From Scleroderma bovista (Eukaryota > Basidiomycota > Agaricomycetes > Boletales > Sclerodermataceae), in NCBI GenBank assembly GCA_037178675.1, contig JAYMGJ010000070.1:1-17503 (forward strand): a DNA stretch of 17,503 bases. The letters are read 5' to 3'. Of this stretch, positions 1 to 9,007 are shown piece after piece (position 1 is the stretch's first letter; every line of letters begins with the position of its first letter). Below the pieces are notes generated by a model that was not told the origin of the DNA, searched no databases, and worked only from the letters and a program-made list of their open reading frames with translations. A program made the translations under genes and the position numbers.

Positions 1-2148
1 GGGGCGATAGTTTTTGACGTCGTCCCTCTCTTTTTTCTTGTATATTGGGCATAGATGTCCCAGTGCAAAGCTCGTGGCTGGGTCTACTCCATGTGTTTGT
101 ATGTCTTGTATCACTGTGGTCATGCAGCCCATTATATCAAAATGCGGCTTTCCGTCCTTCTTGGCTGACTTATATAGTTTGTCAAGGTGTTTCCACACTT
201 CGTATGGGATGCCATCTGGCCCTGCGGCTGTGCCCAATTTAACATTTCGAAGTGCATGTTCTATTCTGTCTCTCGGGAGGGTAGCGTTCAGTGGGGATTC
301 ATCTGGATCAGGCAGCTGTTGTGATGGTGGGATGGCCTCCAAGGCTTTTGCCATTGCGGCCTGTCGGAGGCCATTAGTTTCTGGGAGGAGGCCTTCCTCT
401 TGTAAGTGTTCGTGGTAATGTGAGGTGATCTTAGCCATCTTATCAGACCTGGTTTCAATCCTGTTCGTACTTGGGTCGCGCAGGCGGCGGATCAGGTCTC
501 TGGGGGTTCTTGGGTTGTTGACCCTCGTCCAGTACTTATTGATGCTCTCCCCTTTCATTTGCCAATTTGCTTGCGCTCTCAGGTGGGCAGATTTGTATCT
601 CTTTTTTTTCAGGTGGTCTATTTCATGCTCTAGTGCTATGGCATTCCACCTAGTGTCCTCCTTGGTGTCCAAAGTTTCCGAATGTAATGTGGAGGCGAGG
701 TCTTTTTTCAAGTTGGTTATCTTTCGTGTGATTTTCACCATCTGAGATCTCGCAGCTGATTTTGCTTCTTTCCTGATGTCGTCCTTGAACTTTTCCCATA
801 GGGTTTGTGTGTTTGTTAGTCTGTTATCTCTAGGTAAGGTTGATAGTTCATCTTGTAGGGATTGGCCGAGTGCAATGATTCGTTTTGTCAGGGTGGCATC
901 ATGGAGGAGGCCCAGAGGCCAAGACCACCGTCCTTTGCCAATGAACGGGGCGTCCGCTGGTGCATATTTAACTCGGAGTAGCTTATGGTCAGTCGGGACC
1001 TGCGAGGTCTCAATGGACCAGTCATATAGCAGGTGTGACATATCAGGTTGTGTATATATCCTGTCTATCCTAGACAGTGTATTATTCGCACTGGCATAAG
1101 AGAAACACCAGTCTAGTGGATGGCATTGTCGCCATGTATCCTGAACATTCAGGATCTGTCTGCAGTCTCTCAGGGCAGACATGGCTGGTTCGAAGTCGGA
1201 GCGGGTTGGTGCACGGTCAAGAGGGTCTTCCATCAGGTTAAAGTCGCCCAACATGAAAGTTGGTGGCGGGGGGTTGAGTCTTCTCCAGTTTACATCAAGT
1301 TCGTCCCAGAACTCAGGGTGCGTTCGGAGGTCAGTAGGTGCATATACATTGAGGAGGTGCAGTGGTTCTTCGTGCTGCCATTCCAGGGACAGGAAGGTCG
1401 CCCTACCGGGAATGAGTTCCTTCAGTGTCACCTTTTTAATGTTGATTTTCTCTTTGTTCAGTATGAAGGCAACCCCAGCGGACGCGGTCGGGTTCGTGGG
1501 TGCATGCGAGTTTAGGATTATCATTCTTTTATCAAACACTGTCCCTATCTGCAAGGTGGTATCCTCGTCAAGATGGGTCTCCTGTAGGGCCAGGACTCCG
1601 ATTTGCTCAGTACGTAGCATATTCATTATAGTGGTCCATTTTGGGATAGGGCCTGAGCCCATACTCTGCGACGAGCGGCCTCTCATATTCAGAGAGGCCA
1701 CTATGATATTCACTCTGTATTTTTTAGTAGGTGGGGGTTCGTGTTGTTCACCTAAGGGTAGGCGCTGCGCATGGTGGTGGCCGTGCGCTGCGTGGTTAGA
1801 TTGGGTACGGTTGTGGCCGTTTATTATGGGTTCGGTTTGGGCACGATGGCCGTTTATTATGGGTTCAATATGGGCACGGTGGCTACTTACAGTGGGTTCG
1901 GTTCGGGGTGGGGCAGGGTGCGAAGGGCGCCTCTGCAGTTCGGTTCCACTGCCTGTTGGTCTTGGCATATCATTGGGCGGTCCTCCGGCAGGGGTAGAGG
2001 CACGACCTCCTCGCGCAAGAGCCGGGTGGGAAGAGCCAGATGCAGGAAGACCGGGATGGGACCCATGGGTTTGCGTAGGCAGTGTTTCTCCCTGCTGTGG
2101 TAGCGTGGGAGAAAAGGTTGATGGTGGTGGTTGTGGTTCAAGGTCCAT
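1..2148 (-). CDS. LINE ORF2: AP-endonuclease plus reverse transcriptase (partial, runs off left edge)
   Basis: A minus-strand frame with no stop from 2199 down to base 1; the first ATG is at 2148-2146, giving 716 codons before the window ends. It encodes the polyprotein of a non-LTR retrotransposon. After a Pro/Gly/His-rich leader of about 140 residues comes an APE-type endonuclease: the SLNMRG motif near 1690, QETHL (catalytic Glu, about 1580), GDFN (1248-1237), IDRIYTQ (about 1060) and TDHKLL (about 995, in place of the usual SDH). A Lys/Glu-rich linker follows, then the start of a reverse transcriptase: AAGPDGIPYEVW (about 235-200) and PIYKKKERDDVKNYRP ending at base 1. The RT catalytic box lies outside the window. 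The uninterrupted frame suggests a young copy. The endonuclease-RT assignment is firm; the clade (Tad/L1-like) is inference. If the TIR element next to it is removed, an in-frame stop lies just upstream, which supports this ATG. Confidence 0.9.
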   Translation of the reverse strand, partial: MDLEPQPPPSTFSPTLPQQGETLPTQTHGSHPGLPASGSSHPALARGGRASTPAGGPPNDMPRPTGSGTELQRRPSHPAPPRTEPTVSSHRAHIEPIINGHRAQTEPIINGHNRTQSNHAAHGHHHAQRLPLGEQHEPPPTKKYRVNIIVASLNMRGRSSQSMGSGPIPKWTTIMNMLRTEQIGVLALQETHLDEDTTLQIGTVFDKRMIILNSHAPTNPTASAGVAFILNKEKINIKKVTLKELIPGRATFLSLEWQHEEPLHLLNVYAPTDLRTHPEFWDELDVNWRRLNPPPPTFMLGDFNLMEDPLDRAPTRSDFEPAMSALRDCRQILNVQDTWRQCHPLDWCFSYASANNTLSRIDRIYTQPDMSHLLYDWSIETSQVPTDHKLLRVKYAPADAPFIGKGRWSWPLGLLHDATLTKRIIALGQSLQDELSTLPRDNRLTNTQTLWEKFKDDIRKEAKSAARSQMVKITRKITNLKKDLASTLHSETLDTKEDTRWNAIALEHEIDHLKKKRYKSAHLRAQANWQMKGESINKYWTRVNNPRTPRDLIRRLRDPSTNRIETRSDKMAKITSHYHEHLQEEGLLPETNGLRQAAMAKALEAIPPSQQLPDPDESPLNATLPRDRIEHALRNVKLGTAAGPDGIPYEVWKHLDKLYKSAKKDGKPHFDIMGCMTTVIQDIQTHGVDPATSFALGHLCPIYKKKERDDVKNYRP
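1779..1910 (-). repeat. 33-bp minisatellite inside the LINE ORF (11-residue repeats)
   Basis: GGCC(G)-led units start at 1779, 1815, 1848 and 1881, with 33-36 bp spacing. The two central units share the run GGCCGTTTATTATGGGTTC. On the minus strand they encode 11-residue repeats related to HRAQTEPIING in the leader before the endonuclease. All spacings are multiples of three, so the frame stays open. Confidence 0.75.
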
Positions 2149-2155
2149 CCTGTTA

Positions 2156-3028
2156 CAGTAGACTACCTCATAACGCATCTCAATGGGACCACCAAAAGTT
2201 TATGCATTAGGTCGTTTATGCACAAGGCTTTTGTCACGCCTATGTGACATCCGTGTGACATGTTGTGACTAGTGTTGACAAAGACACGACACCATGCTAT
2301 TGTTGACAACAAGGACAATGACGAGAACAGGTGCCACCAACGCCAGTGTTGACAACCACAACAACCACAACTAGCAATAACAACAGTGATGACCATCATC
2401 AGCGCCAATGATGACCATGCATCCACCACCAATGTTGACTGTCACAACCACGATGGCAACCAATGCTGGGATCATCACCACAACCAATGTCAGACTACCA
2501 CAAACAACAACCAAGCTGATAGATCACCATGACCACAATGATATCCCATACCACTGCCTGTAATGAGAATAACATTGAGACTATAACCGTGATGACACCA
2601 ACACCAACACCATCACTGGAACATTGGCACTACCCACCCAATGATGATGACCAAGTGCCACCAGCCATCAATGCATCAACTTTCGTATCTACTCAGTTCC
2701 ACTTGTATGACTTGATGCAGACACATCTGCTAGCAATTGCTCCTTGTATATTTTAGATGTAATTGACCTTGGTCGGATGTGTGTTAACTTTGAATATGTC
2801 TGTAGTGGTAGGGCATATTTTAGTTGATTGGAATACAACACCTTGCCCTGCTCGGCCCAGGCCATTCAATGGTAGTGCTCATAATGCATAATTTTCGCCA
2901 CAATAGCTTGCACTTTGCATTATGCACAGATGAGCAATTTTGAGTGGGTCCCAACTTGGTTCCAGGGAAATCTGATGCACTACCTATTTTATGCATGCAT
3001 ACCTAATGCATTTTGATGTAGTCTACTG
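2156..3028. mobile_element. Non-autonomous TIR element, pogo/Tc1-mariner-like, TA target duplication
   Basis: A perfect inverted repeat bounds this 873-bp stretch: GTTACAGTAGACTAC at 2152-2166 and GTAGTCTACTGTAAC at 3018-3032. Inside it a second matched pair, ATGCATTAGGT (2202-2212) and ACCTAATGCAT (3001-3011), and GGGACC boxes continue the similarity. If the ends are taken as CAGTAGACTAC, the element is flanked by TA on both sides (2154-2155, 3029-3030). CAGT ends with TA duplications are typical of Tc1/mariner and pogo elements. The interior is low-complexity (many CAC/AAC runs between 2320 and 2690) and has no transposase-like frame, so it would be mobilised in trans. The TIRs are seen directly; the superfamily is inferred. 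Confidence 0.7.
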
Positions 3029-3032
3029 TAAC

Positions 3033-4040
3033 TACATATTAACCATGGAACAATTAGGCCTGTGGTGTGAGGAAATGGGGAGACACAAAGTTGTGTTCTC
3101 ATTAATGGTGCATACTACGGCGGTGTCGAATATGGTTTTGTGTACCATGTAGAGGTTATTTCCGTCGCGGTATGATCACCAGGACCTGATCTCAATCTCC
3201 AGATCGAGCACTACTGACAAAGTGAGGGCGTTCAAACACGCAGTCCGTCTGACGTCCCGTCTCGGAGGACTCCGCAGCGTTGAACCATAAAATGCAGCGA
3301 GGACGCTCTTGCACATCCTACGTAATGCGTTTGACACTGCCCAGGAATTGTTCAGATTCCGGGAATTGAACTGGCTACCAGTTCATCACAATAAGTTAAT
3401 ATTGTTGGAGCAAGTACTTGACACGACGCTGAACGTCAATGAGAGCGGTGCCGTGTGGTGTGCCCCGATTGTCAGTATGATGATACATGCTTACCTCGTG
3501 AACTTTCGAAGCAAGCAATTGGTACAGGGACCAATTATTTGGACTGAGCATCTGATGCGGCATGTTCGGTAATGATGGGAAGAAAGAAAGGAATGTGAAT
3601 ACTACGAAGTAGTATATACATCACGAGATCTGCGAGGATGAATATAAGTGGTATGAGATAATAAGAGATGGGGTGAAATGAGCGAAGGCGCGAATCGTCT
3701 CCGGCCCCTGCTGATAAACCTGGGGGAGATCGCGAACTGCGGGGATGGGCTGGGAAAGCCTTACATGCCGCAGCTCGCGTGTGGGTGTAGCTAGCCAAGG
3801 CCCCTGAACAAGTGTGAGCGAGTGGGGAGAAGCACAGGGTCCTGCAAGAGGTGTGGGAAGAAAAGACTCAAGACACTAACATGCGAATTCTCAACGGGGG
3901 GGAGGGGAGGTCGCAAAGGAGTCAGTGTTCGGGATTCGCCGAACGCACACCTCTTGGGGTCCTGTGGAGTATATACAGGGTAACGGTGTGGTGGGAGGGT
4001 GAAAGAAAATAGGAGCGCCGCGCCGTGCTGCCAGATCAGG
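3033..4040. other. Intergenic stretch without a recognisable gene
   Basis: No protein family was recognised on either strand. The longest plus-strand frame (3309-3572, 87 residues) contains a stretch reading RFRELNWLPVHHNKL but has no known motif and no repeated or conserved context here. A minus-strand frame at 3535-3798 has one hydrophobic stretch and is probably incidental. A G-rich run occurs near 3896-3908. Part of this could be 5' sequence of the minus-strand LINE, but that cannot be shown. Confidence 0.5.
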
Positions 4041-4630
4041 ACCCGGGTCTATGCGTACAAATGTTATATCCAGATTTTTCGATTTTGGGGGCTTATATCC
4101 GCAGAGTTTTTGGGTATGAAGTGTCCGCATATGCACTCGGACCTAGGTCTTTTGGTGCTTTATACCCGCACATTTGGATACAACATTCTAACACGAGCTC
4201 TCGGGATTGTCTCAATAATGTAACCATCATCTATCCGCATGGTTTGATACAACATTGCAGAGTGTGCGTTACGTCCTCACTGCTGATACAACATCATGGC
4301 GCGTGCATACTAAGTGTCCGCATTGTCTGATATGACATCAGAAGACATGCATTATGTCCACACAGGATACAAGATTGCAATGCGTGCTTGGTATCGGTCG
4401 AACATCGCTCCCAACTAGGACAAACAGTGGGAGTCCATGTGGACCTTTGTGTCCACATCCTAGATCTAACATTGGTGATACGTATCGACTAAGGTGATCT
4501 GTCCGCATGAAATATCGGACATTGGCCACATTTTCGCCCCAAAATATCCGATTTGGATCAAACATCACGGCTATTTTTCGCCCATTTCTGTCCGCACCAG
4601 GATATAACATACATAGGGATTGACCCGGGT
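4041..4630. repeat. Inverted-repeat-bounded block of degenerate short repeats (foldback/MITE-like)
   Basis: The left end reads ACCCGGGTCTATG (4041) followed by ATGTTATATCC (about 4060). The right end shows the reverse complement in the same order: GGATATAACAT (about 4601), CATAG, then ACCCGGGT at 4623-4630. Between them a loose unit recurs: a GTCCGCA-like box (about 4098, 4121, 4153, 4233, 4316, 4356, 4452, 4501, 4591), often followed within about 15 bases by GGATACAACATT or a variant (about 4176, 4246, 4285, 4329, 4365, 4601). Spacing is mostly 38-45 bp. No gene is visible. The inverted arms are imperfect and no target duplication was found, so mobility is inference. Confidence 0.5.
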
Positions 4631-4779
4631 GCAAACGAAAAATGATTGCGACTTTCCTTAAATGGTAATAACAATACAGGGGTAGGACCTTGTCTGTCAA
4701 CTTTTCTGCCTACCTGATCCCACCCAAGTTTTCCCCGTATTAGATAGTATGAAGGTGGGCATGGTGTGTTTCACCCCTC

Positions 4780-4826
4780 CCAGAAACACTACATAAAGGC
4801 GAACAGAATCCACGAAAAGCAGGACA
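4780..4826 (+). promoter_or_regulatory. Core promoter of zinc-finger gene, copy A
   Basis: A CCCAGAAACACTACATAAAGG block precedes the start codon. The TATA-like ACATAAAGG begins exactly 36 bp before the ATG in all three copies. The conserved ATTAGATAGTATGA upstream (from about 4738) may be an additional element or simply the unit edge. Confidence 0.5.
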
Positions 4827-5671
4827 ATGTCCCAGGATGCCTCCATGCCCCTCTCTAACCTCATTCACCTCATTCATCACATTCAGGACATTGCTGCCCT
4901 CATCACGAGCCAGTATACACATGGCCTATATGCTCCTGACGCTCAGCTATTTAACCAACTAGTTTATGCCAACATGATGTCAAACCTCTCGGACCTCATT
5001 CATCACATTCATCGGATCCAGCACATTTCCACCTTCGTCATGAGCCAGTATGGCCATGACGTATACAATGCTCAGCCATTTCCTAGCCAACTAAGTGATG
5101 CCAACATAATGTCAACCTATGACCTTGGTGAGGCGCATTATGAGGGTATAAGGAAGTCTTCTAATGTGCAAATACATCAGCGTTCCACACTGTCACCAAC
5201 TCCACGAACATGTACAGTGATCCTCTGCCAGGTGAGGGGCAAGACCTCATCCCACTCCCTCCATCGCTTCCTGCAACAACCTATACTTGTCAATTGGCAC
5301 CTGGGTGCATGTCACCCCTGGAAGCCACATCCACGTCCATCTGGACACACCTCCGAATGCATGGACACACCCACGAGCATCGTCAGAAAGCTCCCTGCCC
5401 TTGGGCTGGGTGTTCTCGGGTGATGTGCTGGACAAATGTCGCGCGCCATATCAAAGAGAGCCATCTAGAGGTCAAGGTCCATTGTGGGAAGGCATACAAA
5501 AGGGAGGAAACGTTGGCGGCGCATGAGAAGATTTGCTTTGAAGTATGTCACTGCTTCACGACTTTCATCCCAGCAACGGTTGATCACTCCTCCAGAAACA
5601 ATACGATGCGGGAGGCGTTGGAGGGTCGCTGTTGTGAAAAATTGTTTGGCTTACCTGGTTACCTGTACTAA
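4827..5671 (+). CDS. C2H2/C2HC zinc-finger protein, copy A (finger 3 damaged)
   Basis: Two exons: 4827-5127 and 5181-5671. They are separated by a 53-bp intron that starts GTGAGG, ends CATCAG and contains a CTAAT branch site. Exon 1 ends in phase 1 and joins in frame, giving about 263 residues. Exon 1 starts MSQDAS and holds two copies of a repeat of about 45 residues (LIHHIHRIQHI...SQY...QLSDANIM-like), rich in His and Ile. Exon 2 carries a finger of the form C-x5-C-x13-H-x3-H, a second CPWAGC...RHIKESH finger, and a third. The third has lost 9 bp relative to copy C (near 5490), which removes one zinc-binding Cys. After the HEKICFE segment the C-terminus differs from copy C because of a one-base difference near 5565. 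Probably a nuclear nucleic-acid-binding protein; the target is unknown. I do not recognise the N-terminal repeat. It could be a decaying copy. Confidence 0.65.
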
Positions 5672-5742
5672 TGATTGTGTTGGGCTCGTATCGCGTCCTG
5701 TCATCAGAAAAGTGAGATGAAGTATACATAGGGATACACAGA

Positions 5743-5970
5743 TCAACGAAAGTTCATTTGGCGGGTGACAAGAAAACCGCAACAATATTGGGACTCCCCT
5801 AAACAAACGCCCCTTGGACCGTATGGGCACTTCAATGAACTCACCAGGGGTACTCGTAGCTGCATAGGCAGACCTGTGATATAATCGTTGACCTTCCTCA
5901 GCATTGTATTGAGGTTGTCAGCATCGTCCAGCTTGGCGTCCTCGTCCTCATTGGTGTGCCCAGGCCCCAT
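5743..5970 (-). pseudogene. Minus-strand exon-like block divergent from SAP18, copy A
   Basis: The minus-strand frame from an ATG at 5970-5968 reads MGPGHTNEDEDAKLDDADN and then LNTMLRKVNDYITGLP, an acidic, helix-prone stretch conserved in copies A and C. Copy B preserves a different part of the same exon: after GLPM it continues DTSTLGEFIAT and reaches a good GTAAGT donor. In A, 7 bp covering the donor are missing near 5832, and small indels shift the frame after GLPM. This looks like the first exon of a small gene sharing a divergent promoter region with SAP18. No family was recognised and no downstream exon is certain, so all copies are probably broken. Confidence 0.4.
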
Positions 5971-6178
5971 TATCGTCGTCGTAGCTGAGTGCGAGGAGGC
6001 CCACATATGTAACTTTCTATGCCAACAAACGAGAAAAAGTATTTCTGACGGACCTACAGTATCATGTCCCCATTTCTTCATGCAAGTGACACGTTGTTTT
6101 GAAAGCATCGATGGTTTGAGGAGAGGAGGGTAGTGCAAATATTCCCACGCTTTCTGCTGTCGGACTTGTTCTGTCGCA

Positions 6179-6774
6179 ATGGCAGACATGGATACGGCAC
6201 CCACTGTATCGAGAGAAAAGGTTGATTGGCCAGTATTTATCGAGTACTTGTACTCATGGAGCGCTTCAGACAGCACCCTTTCTCATTCGCACATTCGTCG
6301 GGGACGTTTCACAGACTGTCGTTGTTCGAAGAAGGCGCGCTTCCAACCACCGATGAACAACAGATTTTCGCCTGGTATTTTACTAGGTCCACAGTGCTCA
6401 CGATTACTTATAATTCATTGCAGGAAAGAGGCGACATTGCAAGAGGTCCTGTCAACCCTGCGGCCCAAGGAGAGGCTGCTCCAAACAAGGTAGTCCCCGG
6501 TACAAATGGATGGAGGGGTGGGCCACCTGGACGTACTGTGGATGCAGGATGGGGCTCACGTGCTTCAGCTGGTCGGGGAGGAGGCCACTGGCGGGGCGAG
6601 TCTAATCCATCTCCTCCGAGTGGTCGCGGTCGTAGTGGCCGAGGCGATTTTGCGGACAGAGATCGTGATTTTGATCGCACTCGAGAGCCTGAGAGGCGCG
6701 TCCTACTTTCGAGGAGAGATTCTTCATCTGGTTCTAGATCACGAAACCCACCAAGTCGAAGGCCATCGCTATGA
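6179..6774 (+). pseudogene. SAP18: SAP18 pseudogene, copy A
   Basis: Homologous to the intact copy B gene, with the same start MADMDTAPT. A 12-bp in-frame loss between two CCCACTG repeats removes four residues. The intron sites are kept (6221-6269 and 6375-6423). A 5-bp deletion near 6299 (GTCGGGGACG here, GTCAAAGTGGGGACG in B) shifts the frame, so the spliced product stops soon after. A 313-bp deletion in exon 3 joins CCTGCG to GCCCAAGGAGAG and removes the second half of the ubiquitin-like SAP18 fold. The Arg/Gly-rich tail survives. An open frame remains from an ATG at 6256 inside former intron 1 to 6774 (172 residues); it reads through intron 2 and stays in phase with the tail. Whether it is expressed is unknown. 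Confidence 0.8.
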
Positions 6775-7038
6775 CTCTTATTTTCGGAGTCGATGTCTAG
6801 CTCGATGTCTATGCAAGATCAACTTCCGAGTCCCATTTAAGTGGCAAAGGTGCTCGAGAACGCACTTCCTTTCCTGTCAGCGTCCACGATGCATGCAATG
6901 TCACATCGGTATGTTGAACTATTGAACTAAGTGCATGCTTTTACTTTGATCAGCATGTTGTGTTCGTTTCTGTGTTGTAGCATACAACAACTGAAATGGG
7001 ACAACACTGGGACCATCTAGTTTAGCATCAGCACCTAG
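6775..7038 (+). other. 3' flank of SAP18 copy A
   Basis: No gene. The sequence from about 6912 (GTTGAACTATTGAACTAAGTGCATGC) matches the end of copy B's SAP18 and its 3' flank. About 190 bp between the RRDS codons and this point are absent from B, so B has a shorter, different protein end. Confidence 0.5.
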
Positions 7039-7042
7039 GGTA

Positions 7043-7528
7043 TGTAAGGAACTGACACGACCTAGCTACGAAACTACGATACATCTATCCTCAATGTACG
7101 AAGCACTCGAGATGGCCCGGGCGTTGGTGAGGACACCTGTAGCGGACCTCGGGGTGAGTTATGCTCAATACCCGGTATCGATCCTCCTGCGACCGGCAAG
7201 ACCCAAAGAGGGCAAGTGGACGTATGGTATCTATGATGCACGAAAAGCGGCCAGGTTAGATCCCGCGTGCTGTGTCTGTAGGCAGGGCTCCCTCATTGGC
7301 TTTGACTCATTGTTTGACTTTCATTGTACCTTAGATACATTGCTTGCTTGGGTGAGCCACTCGTACTTTGACATCTGTAGAGTACTTATGCTGCCCTGTA
7401 GCAGCCTCGAGCAGCAGCAATCCGGTTTCCTCCACTGTCCAGTACTACTAGTCGTCTCTCGTCTCTCACCTTTCCCTCACCGGCATCCCTTGTCCTCTTG
7501 AATACCTGAACCCGCACCTTCCCCTACA
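7043..7528 (+). mobile_element. Solo LTR 1 (486 bp), target duplication GGTA
   Basis: Starts TGTAAGGAACTGACACGACC and ends ACCTTCCCCTACA. GGTA directly precedes (7039-7042) and follows (7529-7532) it. Copy B lacks the insertion and reads CTAGGATAATCG at the same place, the expected empty site. The LTR matches the one at 8437-9007 along most of its length (for example TACGAAGCACTCGAGA and GACCTCGGGGTGAGTTATG). No internal retrotransposon sequence is attached, so it is a recombined solo LTR. Plus-strand labelling follows the match to LTR 2; transcription polarity is not known. Confidence 0.85.
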
Positions 7529-7539
7529 GGTAATAATGT

Positions 7540-8140
7540 CATTGTCTACCATGCTGCCAACTGTTGACCTCATACTGTCTCTTAATATGCAAAGATGGTG
7601 ACCATCTTTTCCTTCTTCCCTAAGAATGGTCAGCTCACGTCTGGCCTGTAAGTGGGCCGCGTTTGGTCTTCGCGCATTGGTCATCATTGGTTCACCTGGC
7701 GGACGTGCCGCCGTTGACGACGATGAAGCGAATGTAGAGGCAGGACAAGGATCGAATGCTGGTCCTGTCGGGGGTTGACGTTGAGAACGGTCAGTAGCTG
7801 TAGCATCGCCAGACTGGGCATGCCGTTTTGTCCAGTTCATTTTCGTGGACAGCATTATCAATTTCAATTAGTAGGTTTGTGGCTTATCGTGACGAGGAGA
7901 TCGCGCCCCTAGTCTTTGAGACCTTCTATTGACTCTGCAATCTTGGACGAGTTCGCGGAAACGGCACAAGCACCAGTCTGACGAATCGCCTTGATTTTTC
8001 GGTACGGCGTGGACCGAGATCCCAATCACGGAAATGACGTTAAAAGACTGTGACGAGCGCATAGAAGTCATTGAGGAGATCTGGCGCCGAGCGTCGGATT
8101 GCCTGGTACCAAGATTTCTGGTTGTGGTCGGCGAGGTATG
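7540..8140 (-). pseudogene. Ty3/gypsy Gag fossil, copy A
   Basis: Minus-strand translation in shifting frames gives pieces typical of Ty3/gypsy capsid: SWYQAIRRSAPDLLNDFYAL then VTVF-stop-RHFRDW (about 8125-8020), then YRKIKAIRQTGA (about 8010-7975), FRELVQDC, IEIDNAVHENELDK (about 7865-7825) and ARRPNAAHLQARRELTILR (about 7680-7620). The order matches Gag: tryptophan-rich capsid helix, RKIKALRQTG-like segment, then the region before the zinc knuckle. The knuckle itself is not intact. A TAA after VTVF and several frameshifts make it non-functional. Copy B carries the same TAA, so the fragment was dead before duplication. Family assignment rests on motif order only. Confidence 0.65.
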
Positions 8141-8436
8141 GCGAAAGAAGGACCGCTCGTAGTCCGGCGTGATTTGCCTATGCTAGAGATAAATACAATC
8201 TTATTGAGGGACGTCTCCAGAATGATGATCGGTAGAAGTGGAGGAAATTTGCGTTGACAATACGCTGATCTGTGCCTCCAAGCATCTGCATGCTGCTCGA
8301 AGTCCAGGATGGTTAGCTTACAATCGTCCGACCCCTTGGCAAGGTCGCCCGGCGCACCTTTTTTGGTATACCCAGCTCGTTTCTACCAGGGCAGTCACGG
8401 CGTACACACCAGATTATCAAGGGAGTGCATCCGGCG
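8047..8436. other. Spacer between copy A and solo LTR 2
   Basis: The first 90 bases still read as Gag on the minus strand. Beyond about 8140 no motif is certain, although further degenerate Gag sequence is plausible (an NKIVFIS-like stretch near 8195). Copy B has no counterpart here. Confidence 0.4.
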
Positions 8437-9007
8437 TGTAAGGAACTAACACGACTTAGCTACGCAACTACGAAATATTTCCGATCTACGAAGCACTCGA
8501 GAGGGCCCGGGCGTTGGTGAGGACGCCTCCCGCGGACCTCGGGGTGAGTTATGGTCGGTACCGGGTAACTGGTATCGATCGTCCTGCGACCGGCAAGACC
8601 CACAAAGGGCAGGGCGGACGTATGTCATCTACGACGCACCGAAGCGGCCAGGTTAGATCCCGCGCCCTATGTCCTGAGGCACGGCCCTCTCAGTGCTTTG
8701 CCGCCCCTTGTATTTTAGCTTTGACACTTTCCTTGTACTTTAGATACATTGTTGCTTGGACGTCGAGCCACTCCGAGGCGCTTTGACGTCAGTACTGTAC
8801 TTATAGCGCCTGTAGCAGCTTCGAGCTGTAGCAATCCGATTCCCCCCAGTTCCGCATTTCACGTCCGAAGTCGTCAGTCTAGCTAAGAAGTCACAAGTTC
8901 CCGCCGTATCTACAGCATTCACCGTCCGAGTCCCGAGTCTCTTCCGTCTCTCTTCTCCTTCCCACTTCCTGTCCTCTCGAACACCCGAACCCGCACCTTC
9001 CCCTACA
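8437..9007 (+). mobile_element. Solo LTR 2 (571 bp), target duplication GGCG
   Basis: Starts TGTAAGGAACTAACACGACT and ends CACCTTCCCCTACA. It is flanked by GGCG at 8433-8436 and 9008-9011. It is the same family and orientation as the LTR at 7043-7528 but longer, with extra sequence mainly in the second half (about 8770-8940). It has its own target duplication and the 0.9 kb between the two LTRs is not retrotransposon interior, so the two are independent solo LTRs and not the ends of one element. Confidence 0.85.

Larger units (their letters stand above)
4728..8046 (+). repeat. Segmental duplication, copy A
   Basis: This segment is homologous to copies B and C. Similarity starts at GTTTTCCCCGTATTAGATAG (4728 on) and ends at GACGTTAAAAG (8046), after which A and B share nothing obvious. 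It contains a zinc-finger gene, a minus-strand exon-like block, a SAP18 pseudogene and a gag fossil, and is interrupted by a solo LTR at 7043-7528. No terminal inverted repeats or target duplications were found at the unit ends, so duplication by recombination or replication error is as likely as transposition. Confidence 0.85.

Noticed and set aside
14..2161. Several plus-strand frames of 60-330 codons over 14-2161
   Set aside because: They are antisense to the LINE frame, whose minus-strand translation carries clear endonuclease and RT motifs; the plus-strand translations show no family.
4085..4620. CRISPR-like array
   Set aside because: Repeats are too degenerate and spacing is not that of repeat-spacer units; the setting is eukaryotic.
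6408..6680. Minus-strand Pro/Arg-rich frame (also at 17159-17431)
   Set aside because: Antisense shadow of the Gly/Arg-rich SAP18 tail; its composition follows from the GC-rich repeats on the other strand.
4728..8046. The duplicated unit as a Helitron or other mobile element
   Set aside because: No 5'-TC/3'-CTRR ends, terminal inverted repeats or target duplications are visible at its boundaries, and no transposase is present.
7043..9007. A single LTR retrotransposon with two LTRs
   Set aside because: Each LTR has its own distinct 4-bp duplication, and the 0.9 kb between them contains unit sequence shared with copy B, so they are two solo insertions.
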